64,000 bases of DNA from Phycomyces blakesleeanus NRRL 1555(-) (GCF_001638985.1 NW_017265142.1:1-64000); one strand, 5' to 3'; shown: positions 1-13,355, counted from the stretch's first letter. The notes: generated by a model not told the origin, from the letters alone. Numbers and translations are program-made.

Positions 1-2423
1 AAAAGCCGTTCTGACAATAATTAAATATATCTCTTCTAATGAAAGTTCAAATTCTTACTAAGTAATAATTTTTTAATTTTTTTTGCTATATAAAGAAAAT
101 TTAGTAGTATAATATAAAAGTATCAAAATATGTAAAGAGCAAGTACAGAATTAATAAAAATTAATTTTCATATTTTTTTACTAATTTTCTTATAAAAATC
201 AAAATATTATTATATAAATCAATAAAAAAATATATGAACAAGTCAACTTATTAATATTTATTATAATTTTAATGTATTTATATACTATATATATATATAT
301 AAAGATTATAAAAGAGTTGTGAATATATATAAAATTAAAGATTAAATATGATTAGAGTATGTAACTTATATTTGACGAGATGATTGGATATGACTTGGAT
401 ATTGACAAGTGTGAATATATATAATGTGATAGATCTAATGGTATTGACTAATATCAGAGATAGATAAGATGTTATATGCTAATATTAGTAATAAATCAAA
501 TGTTATTGGCTAATATTGATTATATATTATATTTTATTAACTTATATAAGTAGTAAATTGGATGTGATAAATATATATATATAATATAAATTGACTGTTA
601 TTGATTTATATATATATCAGATCAGATATCATTTATTTATATATATACTAGATCAGCAGTGTTCAGCTTATATATGTATAAGATTGACTGTTATCTACTT
701 ATATATATATCAGATTGGATATCATATGTTTATATATAGTGCAGATCATTTGTTATTAGCTTATATATATACCCAATTGGTAGTCAACAACTTATATATA
801 TACCCAATTGGCAGTCAACAGCTTATATATATACTAGATTAGCTAATATCAGCTTATATATGTATGAGATAGACTGTTAATAGTTTATATATATATAGCT
901 GATTGGCGGTCAACAATTTATATATATACCAGATCAGCTATCATCAGCTTATATATATATCAGATTGAGTATCATATGTTTATATATAGTGTGGATCACC
1001 TGTTATCAGCTTATATATATACCCAATTGGTGGTCAACAGCTTATATATATATCAGATCAACTATCATCAGCTTATATATATACCTGATTGGTAGTTAAC
1101 AACTTATATATATATACCAGATTGACTGTTATCCACTTATACATATATAAAATTGATTGTTATCTACTTGTATATATATGAGATTAACTGTAATTATATT
1201 ATATATATATCAGATTGATGAGTATTGACTTATATATATATCAAACCGGCTGTCATCCACATATATATATAGCAGATCAGCTATTATCCACTTATATATA
1301 TAGCAGATCAGCTGTCATCCACTTATATATATATCAGACCGGCTGTCATCCACTTATATATATAGTAGATCAGCTGTCATCCACATATATATATAGCAGA
1401 TCAGCTATAATCAGCTTATATATATATATCAGATTGGCTGTCATCCACTTATATATATAGCAGATCGGCTGTCATCCACTTATATATATAGCAGATCAGC
1501 TATAATCAGCTTATATATATATAGCAGATCAGCTATAATCAGCTTATATATATATAGCAGACCGGCTGTCATCCACTTATATATATATCAGACTGGCTAT
1601 CATCTACTTATATATATATCAGACCGGCTATCATCTACTTATATATATGCTAGATTAGCAGTTAACAGCTTATATATATGTCAGATTGACAGTCAACAGC
1701 TTATATATATGCCAGATTGGCAATCAATAGCTTATATATATGTCAGATCGGCGATCAACAACTTATATATATGCCAGATCGGTAAACAACAGCTTATATA
1801 TATGCCAGATCGGCAATCAACAGCTTATATATATGCCAGATCGGTAGTCAACAGCTTATATATATGCTAGATCGGCGATCAACAACTTATATATATGCCA
1901 GATCAGTGGTCAACAGCTTATATTTATCCTAGATCAACTATCAATAGCTTATATATATATGAGATCAGCTATAATTAGTTTATATATAGTGTCAATTAGT
2001 TATTATCAGCTTACATAATCTTGCATAATATTGCATAATTATATATAGGCACATATAAGAGAATTTAAACATATATAAAAATATAAAAAATAAAGTTTGT
2101 GTGACATACGTCATTATGCATATTCGCGTAATGTAAACAATACAATTGCATTGCTGAAAAAAATTGGTAACTTTTGGCTATACTTGTTATATAACGTGCA
2201 TAATCATGCATAATCTTGCATAAATGATCTACGTAAACAATACTATTGAATTCGTAGGAAAAAATGACAAAAAATTGCTTTTTTTGCAAAAATTTCCTTT
2301 TTTGGTTAGTCTGAATGCACCTAGCGTGAGAAGTCTTGGCATTTTTAATGTGGGAAGATAGGTTATATAAATAGCAACTATGTAAAAGCTTGGCATAGAA
2401 AAACATTTAACTTTAAACTATCA
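1..2423. repeat. 2.42-kb direct-repeat unit, first copy
   Basis: Position 1 aligns with position 2424, so the unit is 2423 bp long. About 590 bp at the start (AT-rich, no coding potential) recur almost base for base from 2424 onward, then both copies run into the same minisatellite. Bases 2011-2423 sit between the minisatellite and the next copy; they hold repeated TTGCATAA motifs and no convincing gene. The window starts inside the array, so more units may lie to the left. What is seen is a tandem duplication; whether it is subtelomeric, centromeric or part of an element cannot be told here. Confidence 0.85.
590..2010. repeat. AT-rich minisatellite, ~31-bp unit
   Basis: Degenerate tandem units of about 30-31 bp, each a run of CTTATATATATA followed by a more complex core such as GCAGATCAGCTGTCATCCA. 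Core variants change along the array: GGCTGTCATCCA types lie near 1250-1640 and GGCAATCAACAG types near 1660-1930, as expected from local amplification. Cores often contain GATC or CAGCTG palindromes. The tyrosine- and isoleucine-rich open frames here are repeat translations and not genes. Confidence 0.9.
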
Positions 2424-3347
2424 AAAAGCCGTTCCGACAATAATTAAATATATCTCTTCTAATGAAAGTTCAAATTCTTACTAAGTAATAATTTTTTAAT
2501 TTTTTTTGCTATATAAAGACAATTTAGTAGTATAATATAAAAGTATCAAAATATGTAAAGAGCAAGTACAGAATTAATAAAAATTAATTTTCATATTTTT
2601 TTACTAATTTTCTTATAAAAATCAAAATATTATTATATAAATCAATAAAAAAATATATGAACAAGTCAACTTATTAATATTTATTATAATTTTAATGTAT
2701 TTATATACTATATATATATATATAAAGATTATAAAATAGTTGTGAATATATATAAAATTAAAGATTAAATATGATTAGAGTATGTAACTTATATTTGATG
2801 AGATGATTGGATATGACTTGGATATTGACAAGTGTGAATATATATAATGTGATAGATCCAATAGTATTGACTAATATCAGAGATAGATAAGATATTATAG
2901 ACTAATATTAGTAATAAATCAAATGTTATTGGCTAATATTAATTATATATTATATTTTATTAACTTATATAAGTAGTAAATTAGATGTGATAAATATATA
3001 TATAAAGTACAGATTGACTGTTATTGATTAACATATATATCAGATCAGATATCATTTATTTATATATATACTAGATTGGCAGTGTTCAGCTTATATATGT
3101 ATGAGATTGACTGTTATCCACTTATATATATATCAGATTGGATATCATATGTTTATATATAGTGCAGATCACCTGTCATCAGCTTATATATATACCCAAT
3201 TGGTAGTTAACAGCTTATATATATACCTAGTTGGTGGTCAACAGCATATATATATATACCAGATTGACTATCATCAGCTTATATATATATCAGATTGGCT
3301 GTGGTATTTTGATATATATATCAGATTAGGTGTGATCCACTTATATA
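2424..3347. repeat. 2.42-kb unit, second copy, with shortened minisatellite
   Basis: Repeats positions 1 to about 590 nearly identically, then carries only about eleven minisatellite units (about 3000-3345). It ends abruptly at 3347, where a transposon-like terminus begins. The contraction of the array and the abrupt stop fit a transposon inserting into, or a deletion within, the second unit. Confidence 0.8.
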
Positions 3348-3376
3348 CAATGCAAAAGACCGCTGATTTTAGTTCC
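3348..3376 (+). repeat. Probable left terminal repeat of tnp2-type element copy 1
   Basis: CAATGCAAAAGACCGCTGAT at 3348 resembles the proven terminus CACTGCAAAAGG of copy 4 (31967) and, over about 22 bp, the inverted terminus ending at 24278. The distance from here to the transposase start (819 bp) is almost the same as in copy 4 (814 bp), which supports the assignment. Confidence 0.55.
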
Positions 3377-4166
3377 TGAAAACCTGCAAAAATTTTACTA
3401 CAATTTTTAATTTTTAATTTTTTCAAATAATTTCTATTTTTTCTGTTGTGATTTCAGATTGCTCTTTTTTAGCTGTAAAATCACACTACCGTAATTTTTT
3501 TTGGCCATAAAATTACAAAATTTGGTTTTTTTTTATATTATACACTTCTTTGATATAATTCTAAATTACACTGAAAAAACACTTATACAAAAGTTAATAT
3601 AATATTTAATAAAAATTTTATATATTCTTAAGGTTTCACTTTTTCTTTTTCAAAATAAATCATTTAAATATTTTTATGTATTATAAATGTGAATATTAGA
3701 ACAAATATTTAATCAATATATTTCAAGGGAACAAGACAAAAGGTTGTGATTTCATTTTTACTGTGGCAATATTTTTGCGTGATTTTTCCCTTTGATATAT
3801 GGAACTAAAATATCAGATTTTTTTATTTCACATGTTGTGAGAGGCGAATAATCCATTTTTGGATTATTTTTTGTCATAGTCGAATCATCGTCATATCAAA
3901 TATTATAATTTTAAAAAAAGACTTTAAAAAAAATTGCGTACACTTTTAGTAATGTATGCAGTATTTGAGTTGGTTGATGACTTAACAATATATGAGTATA
4001 ATTATGATGATATGTGCAGTAGATATATCAAAGAATTACTTGGCATACTATAGTCATGGCATAGAGCAGTATTTTATCTATTTATAATTGTTTTTTTGGT
4101 ATATAAAGACCTTGATCAAGATCTCTTAAAATCTATATAATTTTTTTATTATTTAAAACAATCGAC
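3377..4166 (+). other. 5' non-coding region of element copy 1
   Basis: AT-rich, with no gene. It lies between the probable left terminus and the transposase start, so any promoter and transposase-binding repeats would be here. I could not single out a TATA box with confidence in such AT-rich DNA. Confidence 0.4.
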
Positions 4167-7100
4167 ATGTCCAATAATCAAAAGAAAGAAAGTTATGTTA
4201 TCTGCAAATGTCCAGACTGTACAAAGTTGGATAGCTGTGAAAAGAAACAGAAAAGACAAAATGCACAACGATACTATGAGAAACATATAGTGCCTGTTGC
4301 CAAAGACGATGCAATGGGTAAATAACAAGAATAACTCAAGCTGTACATGTAAAATTAATATAAATTAATTCATAAAATAGATGTTCCTGAAGAACATTTT
4401 GACAACATGGAAGTAGATAGTATTGACAGTGACAATGACAATGATTATGATTACAAGAACGAAGGCAAAGGCAAATATGAAGACGAAAATGAAGAACAAA
4501 ACATTGAATTTGATCAAGAAGGTAAGAAAATTAAATAAAATAAATGAACAAAATAATAATTGAAACTGATATATATATTTTTTTATTTTTTATTTTTTAT
4601 ATGATTATAATTGTAATTATATTTTTATTTCTACATCTTTACAACAATTATTCCTTTCCCGTTGACTTACCTTTGTCCCAAGAAGAGTCCATCTTTACTG
4701 CCGAAGATACAATTACCGGAGCATTTGTGGTTGATGGCGATGAAATTGAAGAAGGCGATACTGGTTTTGATTTTGAACAAGAAGAAAACTTTGATGAGAC
4801 CAGTGGGACCTCAATAGTAGAATCAGGTATGAATTAATACGGTATAGACAATTAATCAATATATTAATTTAAACTAACTTAACCTTTGTCTTCATAGCTC
4901 GTCCTTCGTCTTTTGATAACATGCCCTTGTATATTTGCTTTGTTGCAGTATTCATTGTCATATTTCACTCGATCTTTTTGGTGGAAAGTGGTAGATTGAT
5001 TCTCGTTGAATTTTGTAATACTCTACTGTCTCTCTGTGATATGTCTGGCGCCCTTCCACTGACGATCAATAGCTTGAAGCATAAAACAGGATTTAACATG
5101 GCAAAAGACAGAATGACAGTATACATTGCATGCTCACAATGGCATTCAATTTATCCTCCAGAAACAAGTCAAAGAGTCTGTACATTTAAGAAATTCTCTC
5201 AATCCACCATTTGCAACAACAATCTCTTTAAAGTGTCAACCAGAAATTGTTCTCTTCCAGCAATGATATATCCATTCAACTCTCTGAAGTACGCCTTGCA
5301 ACAAAAATTCTCCAAGCCAGATTTTGTGTGCAAGATCAATTTGTGGAGAAATCGCCAAAAAATTGAAAATACCAAACTTGACATTTTCGATGGTGCAGTT
5401 TGGAGTGATATTAAAGACATCAATGGCAGACGGTTTGTTGATGATAGCTGATCTTTAATGTTGACTCTGAATATCGATTGGTTTCAGCCATTTGATAGAC
5501 GAACACATTCCAGTGATGCAATATATCTCTCTATCAATAATCTCCCACGGAGTGAACGCCTTAAGTCTGAAAATGACATTCTTGTTGATATGATGCCTGG
5601 GCCAAAGGAAGCAAGCACTGACAGCATGAATCATTACTTGAAGCCGCTCATTGACAAATTGTTGGAGATGTACATTGGTTTAGAAATGACAGACTTACAG
5701 AATAGAAAGATTGTTGTTTGTGCTGAATTGATGTGTATTGTCTGTGATATCCCTGCCACTTGCAAAGCCTCTGGATTTACTGGCCACATGAGCACATGCG
5801 CCTGTCACAAATGTCAATAACAATTCACGACTATAAAGAACACCAGCAAGCTTGACTACTCTGGATTCAAGTATAGCAATTGGGTGAGACACACGAAGAC
5901 AGTGAATCTGGAACATGCTGTCAGCTGAGCAAATGCATTGAACAATACTGAGCAAACACATCTGAAAAAAGAAAATGGCACTTGGTGGTCAGAGATTCAT
6001 TTGTTATCTTACTTTGACCCAGTCTGCGTTACAGTTATAAACCTGATGCATAACCTCTATCTTGGAACTGCAAAGCAAATGATTCAGATATGGCACAAGT
6101 GTAACTACATCAATGAAAAGAGTCAGTTAACTATGCAAGAGCTTGCCAATGGTATTGTTGTATCTTGTGGATATGTGCGTATAACAAAGAAGATTGCTGA
6201 TGGTTTTTCATTAATGAAAGCTGACAAGTGGAAGTCGTGGTGCGTCATATACTCTCCATTTATTTTGAAGCATGTATTCCCTGCCAAGAATCTCTAAAAC
6301 TGGATTTTGTTTATTGACGCATGCCACTTACTCACAAAACCTTCGATCAATGACAAAGAAATAGACAAAGCCCACAGTAAACTCCAATTGTTTTGTACAA
6401 GATTTCAGACACTGTACGGAAAATCGGCCATGACACCGAATATGCATCTACATCTTCATCTTGGCGAGTGTGTTCATGACTTTGGGCCAATTTATACTTT
6501 CTTGTTATTCAGTTTCGAGAGATACAATGGTTTGTTGAAGAATATCGAAGCAAATCAAAAAGGCGGCTTCGAATCAACAATGATGAAGAGATTTTTGGTG
6601 AGAACATACATTGGCAGCTTCATACAATCTTTTGTCAACCATTTTCTCCAGTTCGCAATTGACTTTCTGCATCGCATTTCAAATAGTCCAGATCAATTAG
6701 CAGCATTACATTCATCTTTTACTGCCAGTATCTTTTCTCTGTCTGACTTTGTTGAATATTTGTTAAACCCTCATCATTCTGCTTTGGGTTGTGAGCCATT
6801 GCCCCCTTCAGTGTTTCCGATTAAACTCGACCAAAGGATTGCAATATGCAAGGGACATTATGAATGTTTACTGGAGTTTTACAGACACGCGTATGGCAGT
6901 CACAATCTTTTTGGCCATTATTCAAACTGCGAGTCTAACCAGATTTTTGTCAATAACCGAATTGAAAAAATGAAATGGATATCTCGTCTTGGACAGGAAT
7001 ACTCTTCTGGATCTTATTTCTGCGCCTATTATCTTGAGAATAACAGTGAAGATAAAGCAGCATTTCCTGGCCGTATACTGTATTTATTTCAACATTTGAT

Positions 7101-7209
7101 AACCATCAACAAAACTGTCATCACCCATACTTTTGCATTTGTTGAGTGGTACTCTAGTTATTCTTCTGGGAGTTACTGGCCAATGTTAAATGAAGACATT
7201 GAGCTCTGA
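4167..7209 (+). pseudogene. tnp2/Plavaka-like transposase, copy 1 (four in-frame stops)
   Basis: A cut-and-paste transposase relic of the tnp2 (CACTA-like) type. Four exons can be laid out: 4167-4317, 4381-4521, 4683-4826 and 4898-7209, all joined by phase-1 introns exactly as in the intact copy 4. Exon 1 encodes the CKCPDC head, probably a zinc-binding DNA contact. Exons 2-3 are acidic. Exon 4 carries the conserved blocks IDWFQPF, MPGPKEA, then MHNLYLGTAK (preceded by NL in place of the usual DP), MHLHLHL and FSFERYNG. The frame is kept throughout, but stops interrupt it at 5449 (TGA), 5818 (TAA), 5926 (TGA) and 6295 (TAA); the last lies where relatives have K or N. It is therefore a decayed copy, closest in layout to copy 4. 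An accessory-gene remnant lies tail-to-tail downstream. Confidence 0.85.
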
Positions 7210-7426
7210 AAAGAACCTTCTCCTGTACTTAACTATGAATGTATTATTCTGGTATATTGTTTATATTTACCAATCGCAATTGCTAAATATAGATTTACTA
7301 TAACTAATGAATTTAAACGTTTAGTAATCCCTTTACCCCAAAAAATAGAAGCTTACATAATATTAATAAAATACCACTTTGCACTCTTTTATCAATTTAT
7401 TAGAAAATATCTGATTTATTGTCTCA

Positions 7427-7843
7427 TTATTTCTTTGACCATGATGGCAGCTTGTTCGCCTTGGTCTTGCTAAGCTGCTTATCTCTTATTCCTTTAAATT
7501 TATGCTCAAACGGATGGGTATTATTTTTCTTATCATGAGCTGCCTCATAATCTGCATCAAGTTCATCAACAAATCTATCTCCCTATATGTCAATGTAAGT
7601 ATTATTACAAACCATCCAAAAAAATAGTTTTTTGTACTATATCTCTTTGCTTCTCCAGCTTAGACGGAGTCTCCAAAAAAAACTCTTTTCTGAGGACAAA
7701 TCCTGTTTCTCTTCTTCTCTTTTGTCATCACTCTCAAGGCTTGACATGTAATCAGCATGGAGAATACTGTCAACATTCTCCCCAAAGCTGTTTACAAAGT
7801 ATGCCCAATTGGCTATCAAGGCAGATTGTCTTCTTTCACACAA
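7427..7843 (-). pseudogene. Accessory coiled-coil gene of element copy 1, 3' half only
   Basis: Two exon remnants can be read, about 7843-7650 and 7582-7427. The first encodes NSFGENVDSILHADYMSSLE, matching ESKFGETVVDLLDYDMLSDI in the accessory gene of copy 4; the second encodes the basic C terminus ending KLPSWSKK. The 5' exons are missing: the MITE at 7862 starts just upstream, so the gene was truncated there or the rest was lost with it. The intron donor after the first exon is no longer canonical. Its position, tail-to-tail with the transposase, is the same as in copies 2, 3 and 4. Function is unknown; by analogy with CACTA elements it could be a second, DNA-binding protein. Confidence 0.6.
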
Positions 7844-7861
7844 CTATATATAAATATAAAA

Positions 7862-8397
7862 TGCTCACGGAGTGTCTAATCGATTAGAATGTATCTTCCA
7901 TATCTAGAGCATACCTTCCATAGTTAGAATGTTACACCATTAGGTATGGTAATTTATTTTTAACGTCCGTGGATTTTATCCTTGCTGTCTACAAGGTATA
8001 AAATATTTTTTATTGCTCTATATTTTAATTTTTTTTGCTCTCAAAACCCCTTTCAAAAGACATTTTATCTTACAGCTATATCTCATTTTCTATCCTCTTG
8101 TTTACTTTAGATTATGACATATTTTTATTTCAAATAATACATATAATACTTCATTTTACTAACAGTTTATTTAAAATAGATTTGTTTTATGTTTTTTCTA
8201 ATTAATACAGCCAAAACAAAAAACAATCATTCAATATGATTTTAAGCAGAATTCTATCTACTGAGTATAGTATTTATTATAACACCGACATATTAGTATG
8301 TATATAGCACCTAATTTGTAATTTAAAGAATTACTAAAAAGAAATTTAAGGTCTAATTGATTAGAATAATTCTAATTGATTAGACACTTCATGAGCA
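7862..8397. mobile_element. MITE-like element with 29-bp terminal inverted repeats
   Basis: The left end (7862-7890) and the reverse complement of the right end (8369-8397) match at 26 of 29 positions, and the three differences are all transitions. Both start TGCTCA and contain GTGTCTAAT. A further copy of the TCTAATTGATTAGAAT motif at 8351-8366 makes the right end nearly palindromic. There is no coding capacity. A clean target duplication could not be fixed because both flanks are TA-rich. Confidence 0.65.
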
Positions 8398-8931
8398 CCT
8401 ATATAATCTTTTTAATTTAATGTCACATTTAGTATATTGTGTGCATATGTTTCTTACTTTTATATGTTGCTGACAAAGACAGGCCCATCGATTCTCTTCC
8501 TGCTTCTTTTCTCCTGTTTTTTTTCTTGCAACTTTCTGTTGCCAATGTGCCGCACAATCTTAGTTCAAAGAGTTGGCAAGTCCACATTTTACTCCTCTTC
8601 TTGACGCCAAAAGTAATCTGTAACAGACTTCAGAACGAGTCTGTTTCCCTCACTGCTTTTATTTTCATTGGTATCACTGGAAAAATAAGGACAATTAACA
8701 TATTGTCCAGATAGTCAGAGTATAGTGAATATGTCAGGATTTTTTTTCATCTCAGCAGTTTTTTTTTATCAAGTTGGGGGGTGTAGTTTTGATGTATTCT
8801 ATTGGCTTAAATAAAAATAAAATAAAAATAAAATAAAAAATACGTTTTGGTCTACTATAAAACCGTATCAAATGAAATATTTGTAGCACTCTTGTTTCCT
8901 TTTTTCTTTTATAATTCAAAATACATACACT
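8398..8931. other. AT-rich stretch without a recognisable gene
   Basis: Lies between the MITE and the transposase of copy 2. It probably includes the left end of copy 2, but no terminus like those at 3348, 24278 or 31967 could be found. A TAAAA/ATAAA simple repeat lies at about 8810-8840. Confidence 0.4.
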
Positions 8932-11900
8932 ATGTTTCTTTCTATTCAAATGCACAACACTGATTGCCACTGCATCAGATGCAATAATAATAATCAAGGA
9001 GTTTCCCAAGTATCGAGACGTACTGCTCAGCATCATAATAAAAGAGCTAGATTTGAAGGTACTGAGATATTCAAGAGTTGTATAATTTATTCAGTGCTGT
9101 TATCTGTCTACCGAGTAATAATTGCTTTTATTTTTATTTTTTATTATTTTAAAAAACATAGCTGAAAAGAGAAGCATGAAAGTAGATATTGAAAGTAAGA
9201 CATTTTTTATTTGAAACGCAGAAGAAAAACTAATAATAAACTATTATATTCCATATTTGTAGTAATCCTGACGTATCAATCCAATTCTGTGGAAGCAATG
9301 GACGGTCAGGCCAACTCACCTATTTTGGATGTCGTCTCAATGTTTGACAATGACGTCTTTGTTGGTAATTACTACAATGGGGATGAGTCTGACACAACCG
9401 ATGACAATTACAGTGATGACAATGGCGAAGAAGACACTAATGAGATTTATGTTGAAGAGTTTAACAATGAGGATCAGTTTTAAATATATAAAAAAAACTA
9501 AAAAAAAATGTGTGTTAATTTTTTTTTTAAAAAAAAGACCCTTTTGCTGCTTTTGGTATGCCCGAGAATCCAGTTCACAGATTTATTGCTACTTTTACAG
9601 TACTGTTTGCATCTCGTTACGTGGTCAATAAGGGTTCTGTTGTCTTGATTGAGTTCATCAACGAGCTCTTGAAGATTTATGGATAAGATTTCCAACTTCC
9701 TGAAAGTCTGGCTGGGCTACATAAAATGACTGGCTTTTTGTCTATTACCAAAGGCATCAAGCGATTTGTGTCATGTCCAAACTGCCATTGCATCTATGAA
9801 AAAAACATGTCCGTACCTCCCCATTGTGTTTTCACAAATGTTGGTGCATGCTCTCCTTGTGGTTGTACGTTGATGAAAGAGTCAACTTCAGGTGCACTGA
9901 TATCAAAGCGAGCATACTTGTACCAGTCCCTCAAGCAAGCTTTGTCTGTTCTTTTCCTTCGTCCTGGTTTTGAAGAGCAAATCCATCACTGGAACACGGA
10001 GCTTAAGATTGTCGATACTATGTGCAACGTATATGATGGAGCAATGTGGAAAGAGCTGAAGGATGCAAGTGGTGTCTCGTTTGTTGCTTGTCCTTGCTCA
10101 TTGATGTTGACACTCAACATAGACTGGTTCCAGCCGTTCGATGGAGTTAGTTACTCTTCTGGTGCAATTTACTTGGTTGTAAATAATCTGCCTTGAGAGG
10201 TACGGTTCAAGCCTGAGAACACAATTCTGGTTGGTTTGATGCCTGGTCCCAAGGATCCAAGATGCAAGAAGATAAATAACTATCTCAAGCCCATGGTAGA
10301 CGAGATGAAACAGTTGTATGTTGGAATGCGAGTCCCGACCTACAAGTGCCCTTCTGGTACTAATGTCTGTGCTGCCTTGCTGATGGTTGCATGTAACATC
10401 CCTGCTGCCAGGAAAACAAGTGGATTTACAGCCCACAATAGTACATGTGCATGCTACAAGTGTACAATCTAGTTCTCCAGATTGCCCAACACAAATCAGG
10501 TGAACTTCAGTGGATTCGATTATTCACTTTGGAATATTCGTAGCGGTATAGAGAACAGGTTGCATGCTGAGGAGTGGAAGAGTGTGAGTACACCCTCAGA
10601 AAGGCACTAGCTGGAGGTGGAATATGGTGTTTGATGGTCGCAGTTGCAACGCCTTGGATACTTTGATCTAGTACGTGGAACGATCATTGATCTCATGCAT
10701 AATTTATTCCTGGGGACGCCAAAGAGAATGATGGACCGGTGGGTCAATAAGAAAATGATTGGAGCCGAAGAGTTTGCTGCCATGGAAAAAATCGCAGAGA
10801 CAATGGTCCTTCCGAGGGATTATACAAAGCTGATATCAAAGATTGGAAAAGGCTTTCCTTATATGAAAGCCAACGACTGGAAATCCTGGGTACTAGTGTA
10901 TTCTCCTGTTCTGCTGCATGGTGTTCTACCATTTGAAATCTACAACAACTGGATGAATTTCGTCTATTCATGCCGCTATCTTATCAAGCCAAGCATCACA
11001 TTTGATGAAGTGAACAGCGCCCACGACTATCTGGAAATGTTTTGCAAAAAGGCTACTGAACTCTACACTCCCACCATCCTCACCTGCTACATGCACCTGC
11101 ACCTCCACCTTCGCGAGACCATTCGTGATTTTGGACCCGTGTATGGTTACTGGCTCTTTGGGTTTGAGAGATACAATGGCCTGTTGAAGCATATAAAGAC
11201 AAACGGAAAAGATAGTTTTGAGGCAACATATATGAGAAGTTTTGTTCAAAACGCATTCAAGGGTGACTATGCTAATGCTGTTCTGAAAAGTTCTAGTCAC
11301 GTCCCCTTTTTCAACACTCTCTCAAAGCTTTCTCCGAAATTCACACCTACCACCACAGTCATTACTCTCTCCTCCTGTCCATTCCGATTGCAATCATTCT
11401 TACTAGTATTGTCCAACCCACATCTTCCTCCAAAGGGTAACAAACCTCTCCCTCCTTCGACTTTTTCTCTTCAGCTAAAAAAATCATCACTGATGGATGA
11501 AACCAACTATGCCCATCTGCTTCAGCACTACAAAACATCCTATGATCTTCCCGATTTTGTCAGTTACCAATATGCCACGCTCACAAACTCCTTTGTTGAC
11601 AATGAAATCACAAAGTTGAAGTTCATTGACTTACTTGGTCAACAGTACCGTGGTAAAACCGGTTCAGCTAGTTGTGGTTCTCTTGTCCACGTAATGTTTG
11701 TTGGTAGTGATGGTAGAAATACTCTAGCATATACTGGACAAATACAGTATCTCTTCACACACTCCTTTACACACCCTTCTAACAGCAATCTCCATCTGAC
11801 TCGCATGGTTCATGATCATCAACATGTATTCGCATATATCAAGTGTTTTAATACTTCCTCTGATAGATCGCATGAGGATGACGGTCTTGAGTTTTGTCTC

Positions 11901-12041
11901 CCCACCTTCTCCCCCAATAGTCGCCATTGCATTGTACCTGTGTACTGCATCTTTTTAGAGATTGCTACAGCCAGGATTATTACAAGTAGAAATGTTAGTA
12001 AGATGTTAGTAATTGCTTTGCCAAAAAAGCTTTATGCTTAA
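8932..12041 (+). pseudogene. tnp2/Plavaka-like transposase, copy 2 (five in-frame stops)
   Basis: Second transposase relic of this family. Exon 1 (8932-9058) encodes the CHCIRC head followed by VSRRTAQHH, then small exons at 9162-9194 and about 9263-9476 (acidic), and a long last exon from about 9535. Conserved blocks are NIDWFQPF, MPGPKDP, IDLMHNLFLGTPK, MHLHLHLRE and FGFERYNGLLKH, plus a C-terminal beta-rich part. In-frame stops lie at 9684 (TAA, where copy 3 has Q), 10194 (TGA, where relatives have R), 10470 (TAG), 10608 (TAG) and 10632 (TGA, where copy 3 has Q). The last exon keeps one frame over more than 2 kb. From 10644 on, 465 codons are uninterrupted. Closest relative in the window is copy 3 (shared SERHLE/SERQHLK, KRMMD and C-terminal ALPKKLYA). 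Confidence 0.85.
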
Positions 12042-12171
12042 AATAAAAAAACTCCACTTGAATTTCCTTTTCTTATACAAAAAAAAACAGAACAAATTCC
12101 CTATATATATTGATAGTATTGTGTATGTAAAAATTAATACGTAGATAAAAAGAGAGAAACATTTTTTTTAT

Positions 12172-13355
12172 TTAGAGCCCATCTCTAAGACCCCACCGAG
12201 GAAAATTGGGACTAATGTTATCTGGGACTGCTGAGTTGGACACACTAGTAGTGATCCTACGGATTCTTTTATTAGCACTTGACCCTATGGCCTGGACAGC
12301 ATAAGTGTCAACAAGTGCAATGAAACGGTTGCACTGAAATACATTCGTTAATAATTCACTCAATATAATAATACACCAATACAAAAGTATTACTCCAAAT
12401 TTATCTACCTCATCACTTCTCCAGCTTGGTTGTACAATATGAATGACATGTTTTATGCCATCCTCGTCCATTTCATTGTCAGACTCTCCATCTGACATTA
12501 CTGCTTTTTGGAGAGTGTTGGCACAGTCTCTGAGCATTACAAGATCAATTGCCTCCTTATTGTCTTTGTATGCCAGTACACGGCAACACTCATTCTAGTA
12601 ATAAGTGTTGTTAATTTGTTATTTTTATTTTTAATTTTCAACTATAAACTATATATATTAGCATAATATTCACATCATCTGCACGGGCTGCTCTTCGTGT
12701 AAGAGCGTTTGTTTCTGCTATCTCATCATCAGACATTCTCTCACGATGGGTTCTACTAGTGAAGTTGATGTGCAATCTCTTTTGGAGGTTACTCCGTCTC
12801 ATACTAGAGGAACCAAACCTGCGCTCAAGGTTAGAAAGAAGTCTCTCAGCTATCTCCCTGTTGGGAGATTTGTTGAAAGCAACATTTGTATCCCATCTGG
12901 GCTTGAGGTTGTTGACCAGGATATTTTCTGGCGTTCTCAAGCTAAGCTTGGGTTTCCACATAAGGTTGTGAATATGAGCCTGCTAAATAAATCATAAGAA
13001 AATGAATTGATAAAATATTTTATAATATGTTACTTACATAAACTGCATTAGATTCTTCACGGGTAGGCTCATGGTTAGAGATGACAACAGGTGCAGCAAC
13101 AGTGAGATTGGCTCACACAGGAGCAGCAAGGGGAGTTCTGGCCAAACTATCTATGACACTGACGGTGTTGGTGCTGGGGGTGGCAAGAATGCCAATTCTG
13201 CCATTCATGTTGGTCAGAGTTTGCTGAACATTGCCGATCTGTCCTTTTATGATAGACATATCAGCTCTCACAGTAGAAAGTATTTCCATAAGCTGCTGAT
13301 TGGTAATCTCAACAGGATGAAGGGCAATTGCGCGTTCACGTCTTGTGTTAGGCAT
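12172..13355 (-). pseudogene. Accessory gene of element copy 2, four exons, one stop
   Basis: Four exons fit together without a frameshift: 13355-13038, 12982-12674, 12594-12409 and 12333-12172, every intron in phase 0, 324 codons in all. The N-terminal part (EITNQQLMEILSTVRADMSI onward) looks like a coiled coil; the second exon has the conserved block KPRWDTNVAFNKSPNREIAE; the third is acidic (MSDGESDNEMDEDG); the protein ends PRWGLRDGL. One TGA at 13113-13115 breaks the first exon. Copy 3 has the same structure, with third and fourth exons of identical length (186 and 162 nt). It ends 130 bp from the transposase stop, tail-to-tail. I recognise no named domain; a DNA-binding helper of the transposase is an inference from position. 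Confidence 0.7.

Noticed and set aside
591..1460. Open frames rich in Tyr and Ile in the left repeat
   Set aside because: They are translations of the ~31-bp TATATA-containing minisatellite and have no independent support.
590..2010. Regular repeats that might suggest a CRISPR array
   Set aside because: Units are contiguous and degenerate with no constant-repeat and unique-spacer pattern, and the DNA is eukaryotic.
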